DNA of 64,000 nucleotides, taken from assembly GCA_002408205.1 (NCBI GenBank), contig DHQY01000009.1:248001-312000 (forward strand). The letters run 5' to 3'. A model generated the notes under the pieces. It was given only the letters and a program-made list of their open reading frames with translations. It was not told where the DNA came from and made no database searches. This stretch comes from Bacteroidales bacterium UBA5326. GTDB lineage: Bacteria > Bacteroidota > Bacteroidia > Bacteroidales > UBA932. The position numbers and the translations under genes were made by a program. This document shows, in pieces, positions 61,578 to 64,000 of the stretch; within the stretch, counting starts at the first letter, position 1, and every line of letters starts with the position of its first letter.

Positions 61578-62291
61578 ATGCGTCTCCGCGTAGCGGAAAA
61601 TAATTCCAAAGACAAGGACCTGAGCAGGGCTCTTTATATGTCTTTGGGTTTTCGTCCAAAAAATATTGATTTATATAAAAAGGCATTCAGACACCGGTCG
61701 GCCGCGAAAGAGACGGAGGATTCCAATGAACGTCTGGAATTTCTTGGTGATGCGGTCCTGGGTCTCGTTGCGGGTGAGGCTGTTTATATACGTTATCCCC
61801 GGCACGATGAAGGGTATCTGACCCAGATGCGTTCGCGTATAGTCAGTCGGGAATCACTCAACAAGATTGCAGAAAGCACCGGGCTTTGCGACTGGATTGA
61901 AGTCAGGGGCAAGGATGCTGTTTCGCGCAATATTGGCGGAAATATGTTCGAAGCTCTTGTTGGGGCGATCTATCTGGATATCGGGTTTCGCAGGTGCCGT
62001 GAAGTGCTCAGGAATCATTTGCTGGAGCAGGTAGACTGGGGCGAACTCGAATGTACCGAGACCGATTATAAATCCCGGATGGTGGAACGATGCCAAAAAA
62101 AGGGGCGGCCGCTGAGTTTCAGGGTCGAGATGGGTTCGTCACAATCCGGGGAGCCATCTCTTTTCATTGCCGAGGCCCTCGTAGACGGACATGTTCTGGG
62201 GCGTGGCGAAGGGCATACAAAAAAAGACGCGGAACAGGAAGCTTCGCGTCAGGCATGGCTCAGAGAATTTAACAGGGGAGTTACAAGGTAG
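61578..62291 (+). CDS. rnc: Ribonuclease III
   Basis: A 237-residue double-strand RNA endonuclease. The signature NERLEFLGDAVLG carries the metal-binding Glu and Asp, and a second acidic site is GNMFEALVGAIYLD. The dsRNA-binding domain ends KDAEQEASRQAW. Its 3' end overlaps the convergent rhodanese gene by 11 nt. Confidence 0.96.
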   Translation: MRLRVAENNSKDKDLSRALYMSLGFRPKNIDLYKKAFRHRSAAKETEDSNERLEFLGDAVLGLVAGEAVYIRYPRHDEGYLTQMRSRIVSRESLNKIAESTGLCDWIEVRGKDAVSRNIGGNMFEALVGAIYLDIGFRRCREVLRNHLLEQVDWGELECTETDYKSRMVERCQKKGRPLSFRVEMGSSQSGEPSLFIAEALVDGHVLGRGEGHTKKDAEQEASRQAWLREFNRGVTR

Positions 62292-62700
62292 GGGACTTTC
62301 TCTTTTGCCGTTGTAATTTTGCTTCGTATTCCTCCCAGGCCACAGAACCGCCTTTCAGGCTATAGACGACACTATATCCGTTATCAAAAAGCAATTGAGC
62401 TACCGTATTGGTTTTTCCTACACGACAATAGATGAATAATGTATCGGAAAAGCACATCTGGTCCTTCACGTCGGGGATAAAATCGAACGAGGCCGGTTCA
62501 ATGTTAACAGCGCCGGGAATGTGTTTGTACATATAGTCTTCCGGTGTACGTAAATCAATAATCTGAGCATTGGGTGTGGCGTTGATCCCGGCCAGAAAAT
62601 CGGCCGGTGAAAGATTAACAAGTTGTTGAGCCTTAGAGGGTATGGCGAAAGCGCATAAAAGAACAGTCAGAAAAAACAGACCGTAAATCTTGTGTCTCAT
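62281..62700 (-). CDS. Secreted rhodanese-domain protein
   Basis: A 139-residue periplasmic protein with a signal peptide (LFFLTVLLCAFAIPSKAQ). The rhodanese fold shows AQIIDLRTPEDYMYKHIPGAVNIEP and the active-site loop IYCRVGKTNTVAQLL, where Cys is the sulfur carrier. The single-domain form is usual for periplasmic sulfurtransferases of unknown substrate. Confidence 0.9.
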   Translation of the reverse strand: MRHKIYGLFFLTVLLCAFAIPSKAQQLVNLSPADFLAGINATPNAQIIDLRTPEDYMYKHIPGAVNIEPASFDFIPDVKDQMCFSDTLFIYCRVGKTNTVAQLLFDNGYSVVYSLKGGSVAWEEYEAKLQRQKRKSPTL

Positions 62701-62741
62701 TTTGTAAATGTTTTAAAGATTAAATATACAATAAATCTATA

Positions 62742-63160
62742 GTGTTTTACCGATTCCGTATTAGGCATGTGGAAGTTTTAAGAAGGCTTGCAGCCTATCT
62801 TTCTGATAATTTCTGTCAAGAGTTCATCGCATCAGAAATATCCAGATTATTTGGCATTTCAGATCATACTGCCGAAAACTATTACTCCCATTTAAAAGAA
62901 GCGTATCTGTTGCTGGGTGTTCCTAAATTCTCGTATAAGAGTAGGGAACGCGTTCGCAATGAAAAGGTTTATGACGTGGATGTCGCTTTTGTTTCAGAGA
63001 GAGAAGGAAGCTTCTCCACAGAGAATTTGGGGTGGCGGCTGAAAAATTCAAATGCGAAAATCTGTTACTCATCAATTTTGATGAAGACGAGGAAATGGAA
63101 AGGAATGGGCATATTATACAACTCATTCCTGCAACTAAATGGTTGGTAGGGATTTCATAG
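62742..63160 (+). pseudogene. Remnant of an AAA/DUF4143 ATP-binding protein
   Basis: The preserved part is the middle of a COG1373-type ATPase with a DUF4143 tail: YLSDNFCQEFIASEISRLFGISDHTAENYYSHLKEAYLL, then FSYKSRERVRNEKVYDVDVAFVS. The N-terminal P-loop half is missing. After ENLG about 60-70 family residues are missing. In the shifted frame the sequence resumes VAAEKFKCENLLLINFDEDEE and ends at a TAG at 63158-63160. The gene is decayed by truncation, internal deletion and frameshift. Confidence 0.8.
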
Positions 63161-63363
63161 GCATCTTTTTGTTTTGCACGCTTTGCACTCTTTTTGCACG
63201 CTATTCAAATTCATAATAAGTTCCAACGCTTGCCCCAAATTGTCTGAATATTTTCGATGTAATGTGTCAAAGGCCACAATATAGGGACAAGGCGAAAGAT
63301 TTGCTCACCAGCGAGAGGAGGTTGCTACAGACCTTGCTTCGCCTGGAGCCTGTAAAAAAATGA
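63161..63363. other. Short gene-free stretch
   Basis: No gene is seen. The sequence includes TTTTGCACGC twice near 63171-63200 and a purine-rich block. It was checked for structured RNAs by eye without a match. Confidence 0.4.
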
Positions 63364-63402
63364 AAGAAGCCGGCTAAAAATCATTTTTTAGTCGGCCTTC
63401 TT
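63364..63402 (-). terminator. Terminator after tRNA-Lys
   Basis: AAGAAGCCGGCTAAAAA (63364-63380) pairs with TTTTTAGTCGGCCTTCTT (63385-63402) around a 4-nt loop with one bulge. On the minus strand it is followed by CATTTTTTT. Confidence 0.85.
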
Positions 63403-63405
63403 AAG

Positions 63406-63478
63406 TGACCTCGGAGGGGCTCGAACCCTCGACCCATTGATTAAGAGTCAATTGCTCTACCAACTGAGCTACGAAGTC
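63406..63478 (-). tRNA. tRNA-Lys (anticodon CTT)
   Basis: A 73-nt cloverleaf on the minus strand. The acceptor stem is GACTTCG/CGAGGTC with one T-G pair, and the anticodon stem ATTGA/TCAAT has loop CTCTTAA, giving anticodon CTT. The CCA end is not encoded. Confidence 0.93.
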
Positions 63479-63491
63479 TTGATTGGGGGTG

Positions 63492-63520
63492 CAAAGGTAT
63501 AAAATTTTTTCTTACTCCAA
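63492..63520 (-). promoter_or_regulatory. Promoter of tRNA-Lys
   Basis: On the minus strand TTG near 63518-63520, an 18-nt spacer and TACCTTTG at 63492-63499 match the consensus. It overlaps the 3' end of the DUF4270 gene. Confidence 0.65.
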
Positions 63521-64000
63521 CAGTACAGCGTAGGTAATTCGCACATAAGGCGGCCTGGAAGACAGATTCCCGTTCAGAACAACATTTTTGTAAGAATAGT
63601 TGTCAACATAGTAATTGGTGGTTGTTCCGGAGGAGTATGAATAATAATAGTAGCTGCTGGACGAAGAGCTTTCCGACTTAATGGTGGACATAATCCAGAG
63701 ATTGTCTTTTTGAGTACAAGGCTCTGTCTGTTTAAGCATTGCCTGGAGATGAGAGGTGATTTCAAAACTGTATTCCCATTTGGTGCGATTTAAAGTACCC
63801 CCGGGATTGTCGTTGTAAATATCTCCCAGTACCGTATAATACGTTAGCGTATCATTTACTGCTTTTTTGCACGGGTACAGGCTGGCGGGCGCCAGATCTG
63901 CCAGGGTGTAATCTTCGTTTTGAGGTGCTTCTATGGGTAATACAAGCTCGGCTCTGGAAATAAGTATCCGGTTACGGGGTACGGGAGGATTCTGCGCCAG
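63512..64000 (-). CDS. DUF4270 family protein (5' part off window)
   Basis: The C-terminal 162 residues of a DUF4270 protein. Family features are RNRILISRAELVLPIEAP, GGTLNRTKWEYSFEITSHLQ, and the last strand VLNGNLSSRPPYVRITYAVLLE. The frame is open to base 64000, so the N-terminus and its lipoprotein signal are outside the window. A Ser/Tyr-rich run (SSSSSSYYYYSYSS) is unusual and probably forms an exposed loop. DUF4270 proteins are outer-membrane-associated and uncharacterised. Confidence 0.82.
   Translation of the reverse strand: MAQNPPVPRNRILISRAELVLPIEAPQNEDYTLADLAPASLYPCKKAVNDTLTYYTVLGDIYNDNPGGTLNRTKWEYSFEITSHLQAMLKQTEPCTQKDNLWIMSTIKSESSSSSSYYYYSYSSGTTTNYYVDNYSYKNVVLNGNLSSRPPYVRITYAVLLE

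Noticed and set aside
63241..63363. RNase P, SRP or tmRNA-like RNA
   Set aside because: No conserved core blocks of these RNAs could be found by eye.

Overview
The window is chromosomal DNA of a Bacteroidota bacterium, most likely of order Bacteroidales. The evidence is the TAnnTTTG -7 promoter box in front of many genes and families typical of the phylum: DUF4402, DUF4270, BACON-domain and lamin-tail lipoproteins, and a GGGtGRT protein. An anaerobic ribonucleotide reductase (nrdD/nrdG) and succinyl-CoA synthetase fit an anaerobic lifestyle. The genus cannot be fixed from the sequence alone.

Layout. 1-1190: divergent purN (partial) and ispF, then tRNA-Met. 1210-5655: a SNF2 helicase and a three-gene HipBST-like toxin-antitoxin locus with its own operators. 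5747-7622: an HD-domain protein and an AtoE-type fatty-acid transporter. 7739-13444: TetR regulator, outer-membrane barrel, ABC ATPase, two FtsX-type permeases and a LolA-like periplasmic protein, which together look like a trans-envelope lipid or lipoprotein export system. 13449-17515: small metabolic and membrane genes and ilvE. 17629-25160: tripartite RND efflux pump followed by an M3 peptidase. 25146-31575 (minus): a tight six-gene operon with a phosphate-selective-type porin, a lamin-tail lipoprotein, two CYTH/triphosphate-tunnel proteins, an SLC13-type transporter and a membrane protein of unknown function.

31702-39593 is accessory. DUF4402 secreted (pilin-like) genes and a PapD-like chaperone flank an insert that carries a frameshifted higA, an AbiEi/AbiEii toxin-antitoxin pair with a 21-bp inverted-repeat operator, and a PD-(D/E)XK-like protein. 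39652-43440: a sigma54-type response regulator and a hybrid histidine kinase, convergent and overlapping. 43441-43958 holds a repeat/hairpin element beside cysS, followed by ssb, an S9 peptidase and a DUF6263 protein. 49095-50797: NifU-like scaffold plus GGGtGRT protein. 51806-52336: a gene-free stretch with two tandem copies of a 117-bp hairpin element.

53609-58583 (minus): the operon sucC-sucD-nrdD-nrdG preceded by a cobalamin riboswitch, the most informative regulatory arrangement in the window. 58695-64000: BACON lipoprotein, acpP-fabF-rnc, a secreted rhodanese, a decayed ATPase pseudogene, tRNA-Lys and the end of a DUF4270 gene.

The strongest candidates for undescribed biology are the B12-riboswitch sucCD-nrdDG operon, the porin/CYTH/SLC13 operon, the NifU-GGGtGRT pair, the LolA-like/ABC/barrel operon and the tandem 117-bp intergenic element. 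All functional statements rest on sequence reading and family knowledge; no searches were run.
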